Positions 6,470-14,038 of a DNA stretch of 14,086 nucleotides are shown here, piece after piece. The notes beneath the pieces were generated by a model. The model saw nothing but the letters and a program-made list of their open reading frames with translations, was not told the DNA's origin and did not search any database. A program made the translations under genes and the position numbers. Each line of letters starts with the position of its first letter. Positions within the stretch are counted from its first letter, which is position 1. This stretch comes from Halobacteriales archaeon QH_8_67_36 (lineage in GTDB: Archaea > Halobacteriota > Halobacteria > Halobacteriales > Haloarculaceae): assembly GCA_003021755.1 (NCBI GenBank), contig PXQZ01000087.1:1-14086 (forward strand), written 5' to 3'.

Positions 6470-7609
6470 CTACAGGGTGGCGTCGACGGCCTCTTCGGAG
6501 TCCAGGCGGCGATTGTGAAGGACCTTGCCGGTCTGCCGGTCGAACAGATGAATCGCCTCCTCGGGGATGTGGGCGGCGAGTTCCTCGCCTTGCGAGACGT
6601 TCTGGAGGCCACCGACGGACGCGACGATGCTCGAGTCGGGATGGCCTGCGAAGTGGAGGTGGACGGTGTTCTCGTCGCCCATCGGTTCGACGACCTCGAC
6701 GACAGCCTCGAAGTCGTGCTCGGCCGAAGCGACGTCCACCAGCGACACGTCCTCGGGGCGAATCCCGAAGACGAGTTCGGACGTGTCTCCGAGGTCGTCG
6801 ACCATCCAATCCGAGAGCGGATAGGTGAACAACTCGGAGACGAGTTCGTCGCCTTCCCGATCGACGTCGAAGAAGTTCATCCCCGGTTCGCCGATGAAGT
6901 CGGCGACAAACCGGTTAGCGGGCGCGTGATAGCACTCCAGTGGCGAACTTATCTGCTGGAGTTCGCCCTCGTTCAGGATCGCGATTCGATCCCCCATCGT
7001 CATCGCCTCCGTCTGGTCGTGCGTGACGTACATCGTCGTCACGTCCAGTTCCTCCTGGAGGCGCTGTAGTTCCGTCCGCATCTGTGCGCGGAGCTTCGCG
7101 TCCAGGTTCGACAACGGTTCGTCCATGAGGAACACTTCGGGGTCGCGGACGATGGACCGGCCGAGCGCGACGCGCTGTTGCTGGCCGCCGGATAGCTCGT
7201 CGGGCCTGCGTTCCAAGAGATCGCCGATACCCATCGTCGAGGCGGTTTCTTCGACGCGAGCGCCGATCTCGTCGTCCGAGAGCCCCGTCGATTCCTCCAG
7301 CCCGAAACTCATGTTCTCCTGTACCGTCATGTGCGGGTAGAGGGCGTAGGACTGGAACACCATCGCGATGTCGCGATCCTGAGATTTGACGTCGTTGATA
7401 ACGTCGTCCCCGAGTCTGATCGCGCCACTCGTGATGGATTCGAGACCCGCGACCATCCTGAGCGTGGTCGACTTTCCACACCCCGAGGGGCCCACTACCA
7501 CGAGGAACTCCCCGTCTTCGATCGTGAGCGATACGTCGTCGACGGCGACTATCTCCTCGTCGCCGTCATGGAACACCTTCGTGATCGAGTCGAGTTCTAG
7601 TTCTGCCAT
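6470..7609 (-). CDS. Sugar ABC transporter ATPase, MalK/UgpC type (CUT1)
   Basis: The 379-residue protein powers the importer encoded upstream. The ATPase domain (about 1-235) shows Walker A GPSGCGKST (40-48), the Q-loop Q86, signature LSGGQQQ (139-145), Walker B VFLMDE (159-164), D-loop SNLD (167-170) and switch His197. The C-terminal portion (about 240-370) is the MOI/TOBE-type regulatory domain of CUT1 ATPases, which usually serve carbohydrate importers. All catalytic residues are present. The start ATG at 7609 has GGAGAT 6 bases upstream. It is the last gene of the operon, 79 bases after the second permease gene. It corresponds to the tsgD-like ATPases of other haloarchaea, but the exact name cannot be assigned from sequence alone. 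Confidence 0.95.
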   Translation of the reverse strand: MAELELDSITKVFHDGDEEIVAVDDVSLTIEDGEFLVVVGPSGCGKSTTLRMVAGLESITSGAIRLGDDVINDVKSQDRDIAMVFQSYALYPHMTVQENMSFGLEESTGLSDDEIGARVEETASTMGIGDLLERRPDELSGGQQQRVALGRSIVRDPEVFLMDEPLSNLDAKLRAQMRTELQRLQEELDVTTMYVTHDQTEAMTMGDRIAILNEGELQQISSPLECYHAPANRFVADFIGEPGMNFFDVDREGDELVSELFTYPLSDWMVDDLGDTSELVFGIRPEDVSLVDVASAEHDFEAVVEVVEPMGDENTVHLHFAGHPDSSIVASVGGLQNVSQGEELAAHIPEEAIHLFDRQTGKVLHNRRLDSEEAVDATL

Positions 7610-7688
7610 CGTCTGATCTCCGTTGCCGGACTCTTGGTTAGTTCGCTCCGTTCTCCCGTCGCCCGTCTTGCGCCTACCGTCTCACAGT

Positions 7689-8648
7689 TCATGTCGCAAG
7701 TCCCTCCGAGAACTCTTCGCTGAACATCACGTACACCGCGATCGTGGGGAGTGCCGTGATGAGCGCACCCGCCATCTGGAGCGAGAAGTTCATTCCTTCC
7801 TGCGAGACGCCCAGCCCCGACAGGATCAACACCGCCGGCGCCGCGTCACTACTCGTCGACTGGATGAGGACGAGTGCGAACAGGAGATCGTTCCAGATCT
7901 GGGTAAACTGGTATATCAACACGACGGCGAACATCGGCGTCGACAACGGCAACACGATGCGTCTGTAGATTCGCCTGAGCGACGCCCCGTCCAGCCGTGC
8001 GGCCTCGATCATCTCTATGTTCATGTTCTTGTAGTACGAACGGAAAAGGATCGTACAGATCGGGATTCCGTACGCGATCGAAGTGATCATCAGCTCGACG
8101 AGGTCGGTGTAATCCCTGTCGACGCCGAGCAACCACAACGGCGTCAGTAGTCCCTCGATCTGTGCGTAGTTCGACCAGAAGCGAGTCACTGGCACGAGCA
8201 CGGCCTGATAGGGGATGAAGATCCCGGCGACGAACAGCGCGAGGAACGTCGCCTTGTATCGCCGTTTCCAGTTCGCCTGGGTGAGCCCGTACGCCGCGAC
8301 GCTCCCAATGAACGCCGAAATCACCGTCGCCGGGACGGCGTACAGTGCGCTGTTGAGCAACCCTCGGCTGAGCGTATCGAACGCTGCTATCCAGCTCGCC
8401 GTCGAGAACTCGCCGTAGATCGGCGGCGACATGGGGAGCGTCTCGATGACGCCGGTTCGCGTCTTCAGGGACGTCACGAGCCCCGCCTCGATCGGCGCGA
8501 GGTAGAACGCCACTATCCCGAGGAGTACCGCGTACAGACCCAGTCTATGGTAATCGAACCGCTTGCGGAGTCGAGGCAGTCGACCACCGTCTGCGGTCCC
8601 TTTGGATCGTTCGTCGTTGGAATCGTCTTTGAGGTCGGGTTTCGTCAC
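7689..8648 (-). CDS. Sugar ABC transporter permease, MalG type (CUT1)
   Basis: The 319-residue integral membrane protein has a charged cytosolic N-terminus (1-34) and about six transmembrane helices. The EAA loop that docks onto the ATPase is EAARLDGASLRRIYRRIVLP (215-234). The C-terminus is short, as in MalG-like permeases. The start was set at the GTG at 8648, which overlaps the stop codon of the preceding permease (GTGA overlap, tight translational coupling). The frame stays open further upstream to 9032, but that part lies inside the other permease gene and is a shadow. It forms the membrane channel together with the permease encoded just upstream. Confidence 0.93.
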   Translation of the reverse strand: MTKPDLKDDSNDERSKGTADGGRLPRLRKRFDYHRLGLYAVLLGIVAFYLAPIEAGLVTSLKTRTGVIETLPMSPPIYGEFSTASWIAAFDTLSRGLLNSALYAVPATVISAFIGSVAAYGLTQANWKRRYKATFLALFVAGIFIPYQAVLVPVTRFWSNYAQIEGLLTPLWLLGVDRDYTDLVELMITSIAYGIPICTILFRSYYKNMNIEMIEAARLDGASLRRIYRRIVLPLSTPMFAVVLIYQFTQIWNDLLFALVLIQSTSSDAAPAVLILSGLGVSQEGMNFSLQMAGALITALPTIAVYVMFSEEFSEGLAT

Positions 8649-9667
8649 AGGTTGTCCCTCCGGAACTGGTAGATCAGGTACGGCCCGATGATGAGCAGTG
8701 CCATCACGAACAGAATGATCGCGATGGTCGACCCGTACGCCCAGTTCGTGTTCTGATACGCCTCTCGCACCATCAACGTAGCGAGGATGTCGGTGCCCGC
8801 TGGCGGTCGGTAGCCCGAAACGAGCGCGTACAGGAAGTCGAACGCCTTGAGTGCAAACACCATCAGTACCACGGACGCGCTGATCGTCGCTCCCTTCAGT
8901 TGGGGGATGATCACTCGCCAGTACATCTTCACCGTCGACGCACCGTCCACCATCGCAGCCTCGTAGTTGTCGTCCGGAATCGCGCGGAGGCCGGCGAGGT
9001 AGACGACCATCGCGTACCCCGAGAACTGCCACGTCAGCGCGAAGATGACCGCCCAGAGGACGATAGACTGGTTACCGAGCCAGTCGATCGGGCCGAGCCC
9101 GATCGTCCCGAGGACGATGTTGACGACACCGTTGTCGTAGTTGTACATCCACAGCCAGAACTGGGCCGTAACGACGAACGAGAGACTCATCGGGAGCAAG
9201 TAGATCGTCCGGAACGTGTTCTCGAACCGGATTCCTCGGTCGACGAGGAGGGCGAGCAAGAGCCCGACGACGAGCGTCGTGAGCGTAAACCCGATGACAA
9301 GGACGAACGTGTTGATGCTCGCGTTGATGACGTTCGAGTCGTTGAACGCTCGCACGTACATCTCGAAGTCGAGGTTCGAATAGTCGGGGCCTGCGAGCCC
9401 GAACCCTTCGTAGTCCGTCAGCGAGATGACGAGGTTCCAGAGGATCGCGCCGTAGACGAACAGCGCCATGAGGAGGAACGCCGGGAACCAGAACGGCGCC
9501 GACTCCACGAAGTCCTCGCCGAACCGACGATCGAGTGCGCGTCTGGTTCGGCCGACGACGCCCGGTTTCTCGCGACCTGCACGAGCGACGCCGCCGTCCG
9601 CTCTCGTCTCGTCGGACCGGTCGGTGGATTCGTCGTCCGATTTGCGCCTCGCAAATATGTCGCGCAT
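8645..9667 (-). CDS. Sugar ABC transporter permease, MalF type (CUT1)
   Basis: The 340-residue integral membrane protein begins with an unusually long, charged cytosolic tail of about 55 residues, followed by six hydrophobic segments (first near 58-83). The EAA loop is EAAMVDGASTVKMYWRVIIP (236-255), the contact to the ATPase. It pairs with the MalG-type protein to form the channel of a carbohydrate importer. It starts 18 bases after the stop of the binding-protein gene, with GAGGATC between them as a possible ribosome site, and its stop codon overlaps the start of the next permease gene. It lacks the large periplasmic P2 loop of enteric MalF, as is usual for this group. Confidence 0.94.
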   Translation of the reverse strand: MRDIFARRKSDDESTDRSDETRADGGVARAGREKPGVVGRTRRALDRRFGEDFVESAPFWFPAFLLMALFVYGAILWNLVISLTDYEGFGLAGPDYSNLDFEMYVRAFNDSNVINASINTFVLVIGFTLTTLVVGLLLALLVDRGIRFENTFRTIYLLPMSLSFVVTAQFWLWMYNYDNGVVNIVLGTIGLGPIDWLGNQSIVLWAVIFALTWQFSGYAMVVYLAGLRAIPDDNYEAAMVDGASTVKMYWRVIIPQLKGATISASVVLMVFALKAFDFLYALVSGYRPPAGTDILATLMVREAYQNTNWAYGSTIAIILFVMALLIIGPYLIYQFRRDNL

Positions 9668-9685
9668 TGGGGCTTGGATCCTCTG

Positions 9686-10960
9686 CTACACTGCGTCGAT
9701 GAACCCCTGTGCCGCCGCTTCGGAGTCGTAGGGTCCAGTGAAGTGGTTGCTGATGGCGTCGTTCAGCGCGGACATCCTGTCGGAGGTGACCGCCAACCCA
9801 TGCTGGAGGCTCGGGGGTCGGTTGTCGACCTCCGCGAAGTCCTCCGCCACGTCCTGGAGGTACGGCCCGAACTCGTCCATACTGACGTCGGTTCGGGTCG
9901 GAATCGCACCCTTGTTCTTGCCGTAGGCGATCTGTGCTTTCGGCTTCCCGACGAACTCGAGCCACGTCTTGGACAGTTCCGGCGTCGGGTTCTGGGCCGG
10001 GAAGAGCCACGAGTTGAAGTGGAGGCAGTACATGTTCTCCGTTCCCGGGAACGCGACGGCACCCCAGTCCTCCTCGTAATTGAAGTTATCGGCGTTCCGG
10101 AACGCACCTGCGGCCCAGTTCCCCTGATGGATGAACGCCGCATCACCGTTGATGATGTTGCTGTTCGAGGCCGTCAGGTCGACGGAGGAGGCGTCGTCAC
10201 CGATGTAGTTCTCGAGGATCTCTGCCATCGTCTCGAAGGCGGACTGGACAGCGTTCTGGTCGCCATTGCCCTCGATGAAGTCCATGTACGCCTGGTGCCC
10301 CTCCTGGCCCTGCATGACCGCAGCCCACAGCTGCGTGACGGTCCAGGTGCCGTTCATCGCCTGGGTCATCGGTGTCTTGTCCGTCTCGGTTGCGACCGCA
10401 TCGAGCGCGTCGATGAGCGCGTCGAGGCCATCGATCCCTGTCGGGTCGACGCCCGCTTCCTCGACGGCTTCGACGTTGTAGAACAGGTTGTTCAGTCGGT
10501 GCGAAGCCATCGGTGTAGCGCGGTACGTGCCGCCCTGCTTGTGGAGTTCGACGGCCTCGTCGACGTGTGAGTCCCCGAAGTCGTTGTCCGCCCAGACGTC
10601 GTCGACGTCTCCGAGAGCGTTCTCGTACTTCACGAGGTTCTTGCCCGGCCAGTTGGCGAACGCACTCGGCGGGTCGTTGTTGCTGAGCCGGTTGGCAACG
10701 ACGGTGTCGAGGTTCTGGTTGCCACCGCCCCCGATCGGTTCGAGGTCGAGTTCGATGTCCGAGTGTTCCTCCCGGAAGGCGTCGAAGAGCGCTTCCGCAG
10801 CGATGGCACCGTCGCCGCCGGTGAACGCGTGCATCAAGTTCAGTTTCCTACCCCCGTCGTCGAGACCGAGGCCGTTACATCCCGCTACGCTTGCCGCGGC
10901 CGCGGCAGCCGAAGCCTGCACAAACCGTCGCCGGGAGACCGAATCCTTGTTTCGTGTCAT
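9686..10960 (-). CDS. Sugar ABC transporter substrate-binding lipoprotein (Tat-exported)
   Basis: The 424-residue product starts with a twin-arginine signal, SRRRFVQA (9-16), then an Ala-rich stretch and the lipobox SVAGC with Cys28. It is therefore predicted to be exported folded by Tat and anchored by lipid at the cell surface, the usual haloarchaeal solution. The mature part is a family 1 solute-binding protein. The opening LMHAFTGGDGAIAAEALFDAF, then IGGGGNQ and NDPPSAFANWPGKNLVKY, resemble glucose/galactose-type binding proteins, so a monosaccharide ligand is likely but not proven. It is the first gene of the importer operon. The GTG directly before the ATG is a possible alternative start (10963), but ATG 10960 lies 26 bases after a strong TATA box. 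Confidence 0.94.
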   Translation of the reverse strand: MTRNKDSVSRRRFVQASAAAAAASVAGCNGLGLDDGGRKLNLMHAFTGGDGAIAAEALFDAFREEHSDIELDLEPIGGGGNQNLDTVVANRLSNNDPPSAFANWPGKNLVKYENALGDVDDVWADNDFGDSHVDEAVELHKQGGTYRATPMASHRLNNLFYNVEAVEEAGVDPTGIDGLDALIDALDAVATETDKTPMTQAMNGTWTVTQLWAAVMQGQEGHQAYMDFIEGNGDQNAVQSAFETMAEILENYIGDDASSVDLTASNSNIINGDAAFIHQGNWAAGAFRNADNFNYEEDWGAVAFPGTENMYCLHFNSWLFPAQNPTPELSKTWLEFVGKPKAQIAYGKNKGAIPTRTDVSMDEFGPYLQDVAEDFAEVDNRPPSLQHGLAVTSDRMSALNDAISNHFTGPYDSEAAAQGFIDAV

Positions 10961-10980
10961 CACAACGTATATAACTGAAA

Positions 10981-10990
10981 CATATATAAG
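10981..10990 (-). promoter_or_regulatory. TATA box of the sugar transporter operon
   Basis: CTTATATATG on the minus strand is centred 26 bases before the ATG at 10960, giving a leaderless start. A second, similar motif, TTATATAC (10968-10975), lies only about 11 bases before the ATG, too close to serve as TATA for this start. It may be a regulator half-site. Confidence 0.65.
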
Positions 10991-11125
10991 TAACTTGCCC
11001 CGGCTACAATTACATATTATTTAGGGCGTTATACTCATGGCGTTTTAATACTGCCATCACAATAGGTAACGTCCGGCACGGCCGAATCGATACGCCTACG
11101 TCGCTCCCCGCGTTCAACTTCCAGC

Positions 11126-11791
11126 ATGCTCGCGGGCGCGTACCAAACGGTCTCGTATCCGATCGCCGGCGACCGAGGGGAACGACCGGTCCTCGCCGGC
11201 TGGATACTCGTCCTCGCGAGCTTCTTCGTCCCAGTCCTCCCATTGGTTCCCCTCGTTGGATATCTCGTCCGAGTACTCGTCAGTAGCGCAGCGGCGGAAT
11301 CGGGGACCCCGGCGTTCGTCCGGGACGGTATCGGCCTCGTCCGCGTTGGCGTCGGCGCGACGATGATTTTCATCGTGTACGCCGCGATTCCACTCGGCGT
11401 ACTTCTGGTGACCATCTACGGGTTGATCGAGTCGCCACGGGTTCCAGAGAACTTGGTCGAAACGATCGCGTTCTTCACGGGCACGACGGTCGCGGCAGTC
11501 CTCTCATTATTGTCGTCGTACCTCGTTCCCCTTGCGGTGACTGCATACGGTCGAGAGCGACGACTTCGAGCAGCGTTCGCGCCGGCGAGGATCCGGCCGC
11601 TCGCCCGTTCCCGTGAGGTGTTCGTCGCATGGGCCGTCGCCGTTGTCGTGACGACCGTCGGCCTAGCGCTTTCGCTCGAACTGCTCTCCTTGTCTCGACT
11701 TGGCTCGGTCCTCGCCGCCCTCGTCGTCGTCTACGCCTCGATTCTCGCCGTTCACCGCCTCGGCGTCGGAATCGCACGCGCCGAACGATGA
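11126..11791 (+). CDS. DUF4013 family membrane protein
   Basis: The 221-residue integral membrane protein has about five hydrophobic segments (near 24-52, 73-100, 112-140, 166-187 and 190-212). The opening GAYQTVSYPIAGD followed by GWILVLASFFVPVLPLVPLVGYLVRVL is the typical start of DUF4013 proteins, whose function is unknown. A basic loop, YGRERRLRAAF (141-151), faces the cytosol. It is transcribed divergently from the sugar importer operon across a 165-base gap, so shared control is possible but nothing shows it. Codon use appears less extreme in GC than in the endonuclease III gene that follows. The start ATG has no clear Shine-Dalgarno sequence; a TATA-like TTTTAATAC at 11043-11051 would give a leader of about 50 bases. 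Confidence 0.82.
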   Translation: MLAGAYQTVSYPIAGDRGERPVLAGWILVLASFFVPVLPLVPLVGYLVRVLVSSAAAESGTPAFVRDGIGLVRVGVGATMIFIVYAAIPLGVLLVTIYGLIESPRVPENLVETIAFFTGTTVAAVLSLLSSYLVPLAVTAYGRERRLRAAFAPARIRPLARSREVFVAWAVAVVVTTVGLALSLELLSLSRLGSVLAALVVVYASILAVHRLGVGIARAER

Positions 11792-11872
11792 GGGGTGGCC
11801 GGTGGCTTCGGCTATTGGATAGCGTCCTCGTCGGTCGAACCGTTCTTGCCGCTCAAGACCGAACTTTCGGTG

Positions 11873-12688
11873 ATGAGCGACGACCCGACTGCGGATGCGA
11901 CCGACCCGGAACCGGACGCGAACATCTCGGGCGGTGGCGAGGCGGCGACGTTCGACCCGTCGACCACGGAGACGCGCGCGGACGTCGTCGTCAACCGCCT
12001 CGGAGAGCTGTACTGGCAGAAGGCCTACGGCGGCCAGGACGGCTTCGAGTGCCTCGTCCGGACGATCCTCAGCCAGAACACGAGCGACGTCGCGAGCCAG
12101 CCGGCCCACGACGCACTGATGGCGGCATATGGCCCAGCGGACTCGCTCGCCGAGGCGCTCGTGGACGTCCCCCGCGACGAACTCGCGGAAACCATCTCCG
12201 GCGCCGGCCTGTACAACCAGAAGGCCGAGAGCATCCAACGCGGCGCCAAATGGGTGCTCCGTGAGTTCGGGTCGACGACGGCGTTCGACGAGTACGTCCG
12301 CGACGGCGACCCCGGCGAGGTCAGGGAGACGCTGCTCGATCTAAAGGGCGTCGGGCCCAAAACCGCCGACTGCGTCCTCCTGTTTGCGGGCGGCCGCGGT
12401 GGCGTCTTTCCCGTCGACACGCACGTCCACCGCATCGCCCGCCGCATGGGACTGGCGCCGGCCGACGCCGACCACGAGACGGTCCGGGAGTCCCTCGAAC
12501 GGGCGGTTCCCGCCGAGAAGTGCGGCTTCGGCCACACCGCGATGATACAGTTCGGCCGCGAGTACTGCTCGGCCCGCAAACCGGCCTGTCTGGACGACCC
12601 GGACGCGTGCCCGCTGGCCGACCGCTGTGACCAGGTCGGCGTCTACCCCGGGAGCGGCGAGGTCGTCGACCCGTCGGACGCGGACTGA
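11873..12688 (+). CDS. nth: Endonuclease III (base-excision repair DNA glycosylase/AP lyase)
   Basis: The 271-residue protein removes oxidised pyrimidines from DNA and cuts at the abasic site. It has the helix-hairpin-helix LLDLKGVGPKTADCVLLFAGG region with catalytic Lys163, then VDTHVHRIARR with catalytic Asp182. Four cysteines (232, 239, 246, 252) form the [4Fe-4S] loop, spaced C-x6-C-x6-C-x5-C; enteric Nth has x2 in the middle. An acidic N-terminal extension of about 30 residues precedes the fold. The ATG at 11873 (MSDDPTADA) was preferred; the frame is open to an ATG at 11795 just after the DUF4013 gene, but that stretch has non-halophilic composition. It ends next to repeat B and converges on the aldo/keto reductase gene. 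Confidence 0.93.
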   Translation: MSDDPTADATDPEPDANISGGGEAATFDPSTTETRADVVVNRLGELYWQKAYGGQDGFECLVRTILSQNTSDVASQPAHDALMAAYGPADSLAEALVDVPRDELAETISGAGLYNQKAESIQRGAKWVLREFGSTTAFDEYVRDGDPGEVRETLLDLKGVGPKTADCVLLFAGGRGGVFPVDTHVHRIARRMGLAPADADHETVRESLERAVPAEKCGFGHTAMIQFGREYCSARKPACLDDPDACPLADRCDQVGVYPGSGEVVDPSDAD

Positions 12689-12693
12689 CTGTC

Positions 12694-12856
12694 ATATTGG
12701 CGGCTGTAAGTTCGTAAAGATATTCGCCACCCCGGGGTGGCGAATTACTTCATGCGGTCGGTTGTAGATTATTTCCGGCGAACGTCGACCCCGGGGTCGA
12801 CTTTGACCGGTAAATTGCTACAATTGACCGTATCAGTTTGTTACAGCCACCAGTAT
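12694..12856 (-). repeat. Palindromic MITE-like repeat, copy B (163 bp, two hairpins)
   Basis: The element ends in 16-bp inverted repeats (ATATTGGCGGCTGTAA and TTACAGCCACCAGTAT, 14 of 16 matching). Bases 12694-12752 and 12836-12856 align to repeat A in the opposite orientation at about 74 of 80 positions. The intervening 83 bases are absent from A. The A-like part contains a perfect 24-bp palindrome at 12722-12745. The extra part contains the perfect palindrome GTCGACCCCGGGGTCGAC at 12784-12801, set in longer imperfect arms. Both are centred on CCCCGGGG. TCA lies just outside TATTGG and CCAGTA, like a 3-bp target duplication. It fills the gap between two convergent genes almost exactly, so it may act as a two-way terminator. 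Confidence 0.85.
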
Positions 12857-12861
12857 CAGCA

Positions 12862-13791
12862 TTACTCCCGGTGGCCCCACCGCTCGCCGTCGTCGGCGTA
12901 GCGCGCCGAGACGATGCGGTTGAACTGGTCGTCCGACAGCGAGATATCCGTCGCGCCGACGTTCTCGTCTAACTGGTCGACAGTGCGGGCGCCGACGATG
13001 GGCACACAGGTGATGTCGGGCTGTTCGATGAGCCAGCGCAGCGCCACCTGTGGTGGCGTCGCGTCCAGTTCGTCCGCCACGGTCTTGATTTCGTCCAGAA
13101 CGTGCCAGCCACGCTCGGAGAGGTAGAAGTCGTCGAAGCGGTCCGACAGCGACCCCCGGGCGCCATCCGGCCCCTCGAACTTCGTCGGGTCGTCGTCGTC
13201 CGTGCGCTCGTACTTCCCGGTGAGGAAGCCGCCCGCGAGCGGGGAGTAGGGACAGACTGCCATGTCCTGGTCGGCGGCGACGTCGAGGTAGTCCGCGGCC
13301 ATCGTCGACGCGCCCAGATAGTGAACCGTTCCCTCGCGGACGAGGTCGTTCAGCGTCCGCAACGTTTCGACAACGTTGCTCTCCTCGTCCCAGCGGTGGA
13401 TGTAGTAGAGGTCGAGATAGTCCGTATCCAGTCGGTCCAGCGTTCCCGCTATCTGGGCGCGGATGTGCTTGCGGCCCAGGCCGGAGTCGTTGGGACCGGG
13501 CTCGCCCCAGCCGTCGAAGGGGAAGTACACCTTCGAGGCGATGACGACGTCCTCGCGGTCGCGGTCGTCGAGCCACTCGCCGATGTAGCGCTCGGACTTT
13601 CCGTTGGGCGTCCCGTAGACGTTCGCCGTGTCGAAGAAGTTGATGCCGCGCTCCCAGGCCGCGTCCAGCAGTTCGTGGGCCTGCTCGCGGTCCGTCTCGA
13701 CGACGCCGCCGGTCTCTCGGCCGAATCGCCACGTGCCATAACAGAGCTGTGACACCGTCGTTCCGGTGGAGCCGAGTCGTGTGTACTCCAT
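12862..13791 (-). CDS. Aldo/keto reductase with an apparent internal deletion
   Basis: The 309-residue NAD(P)H-dependent oxidoreductase has the TIM-barrel aldo/keto reductase fold. The catalytic tetrad is intact: D54 (FDTANVYG), Y59, K87 (IASKVY) and H132 (YYIHRWD). The cofactor-binding tail PIVGARTVDQLDENVGA (264-280) is present. Between GASTMAADYLDVAADQ (160-175) and MAVCPYSPLAGG (177-188), however, about 35 residues usually found in this family are missing, including the strand with the FVSxQxxYNLL stretch that stacks on the nicotinamide. The frame is kept, so this is a clean deletion or a divergent subtype. ATG 13791 was chosen because a TATA-like TTTTAG box lies 27 bases upstream; the frame is open to 13917. 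The substrate is unknown. It converges on endonuclease III across repeat B. Confidence 0.9.
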   Translation of the reverse strand: MEYTRLGSTGTTVSQLCYGTWRFGRETGGVVETDREQAHELLDAAWERGINFFDTANVYGTPNGKSERYIGEWLDDRDREDVVIASKVYFPFDGWGEPGPNDSGLGRKHIRAQIAGTLDRLDTDYLDLYYIHRWDEESNVVETLRTLNDLVREGTVHYLGASTMAADYLDVAADQDMAVCPYSPLAGGFLTGKYERTDDDDPTKFEGPDGARGSLSDRFDDFYLSERGWHVLDEIKTVADELDATPPQVALRWLIEQPDITCVPIVGARTVDQLDENVGATDISLSDDQFNRIVSARYADDGERWGHRE

Positions 13792-13812
13792 AGCCACGGT
13801 CAGACGGTCGAC

Positions 13813-13822
13813 GGCTAAAAGC
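13813..13822 (-). promoter_or_regulatory. TATA-like box of the aldo/keto reductase gene
   Basis: GCTTTTAGCC on the minus strand is centred 27 bases before the ATG at 13791, which fits a leaderless mRNA and decides the start over the upstream in-frame ATG. Confidence 0.55.
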
Positions 13823-14038
13823 ACTGGTGGAGCCGGCAATCCCACAGTCGTCGTACCGAACTGCGGTGGCCTCGCCAGCGTCCTGTCGCTGGCGAACGGG
13901 GGAAGGCAGGCTGTCACGCGAAGCGTCCCGCTCGTCCGTGGCGAGCGGTTTCACGGGCATCGAGGTCGAGGACCGAGATTCCCGCGTTTTTCCACAAGTT
14001 TTTGCAACGGGGGGCTCCCCGCAGTCGTTCGAAAGGCG
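13823..14038. other. Gene-free, structured stretch upstream of the reductase
   Basis: No convincing gene is seen. The stretch holds three close hairpins: an 8-bp perfect stem CGCCAGCG/CGCTGGCG (13873-13894), a small ACGC-GAA-GCGT stem (13916-13926) and a 7-bp stem CCGCTCG/CGAGCGG (13928-13948). Further right, two T5 tracts (13987-13991 and 13999-14003) lie in GTTTTTCCACAAGTTTTTGC, followed by a G6...C4 run. The T tracts could end a plus-strand transcript; a structured RNA is possible but unproven. Confidence 0.4.

Noticed and set aside
8900..10570. 556-codon plus-strand ORF opposite the permease and binding-protein genes
   Set aside because: It is an antisense frame rich in Arg, Asp and Val without any domain, spanning two well-supported minus-strand genes.
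11038..11058. ATGGC...GCCAT inverted repeat between the divergent transporter and DUF4013 genes as an operator
   Set aside because: The arms are only 5 bp with an 11-base gap, easily found by chance, and nothing else supports a regulator site.
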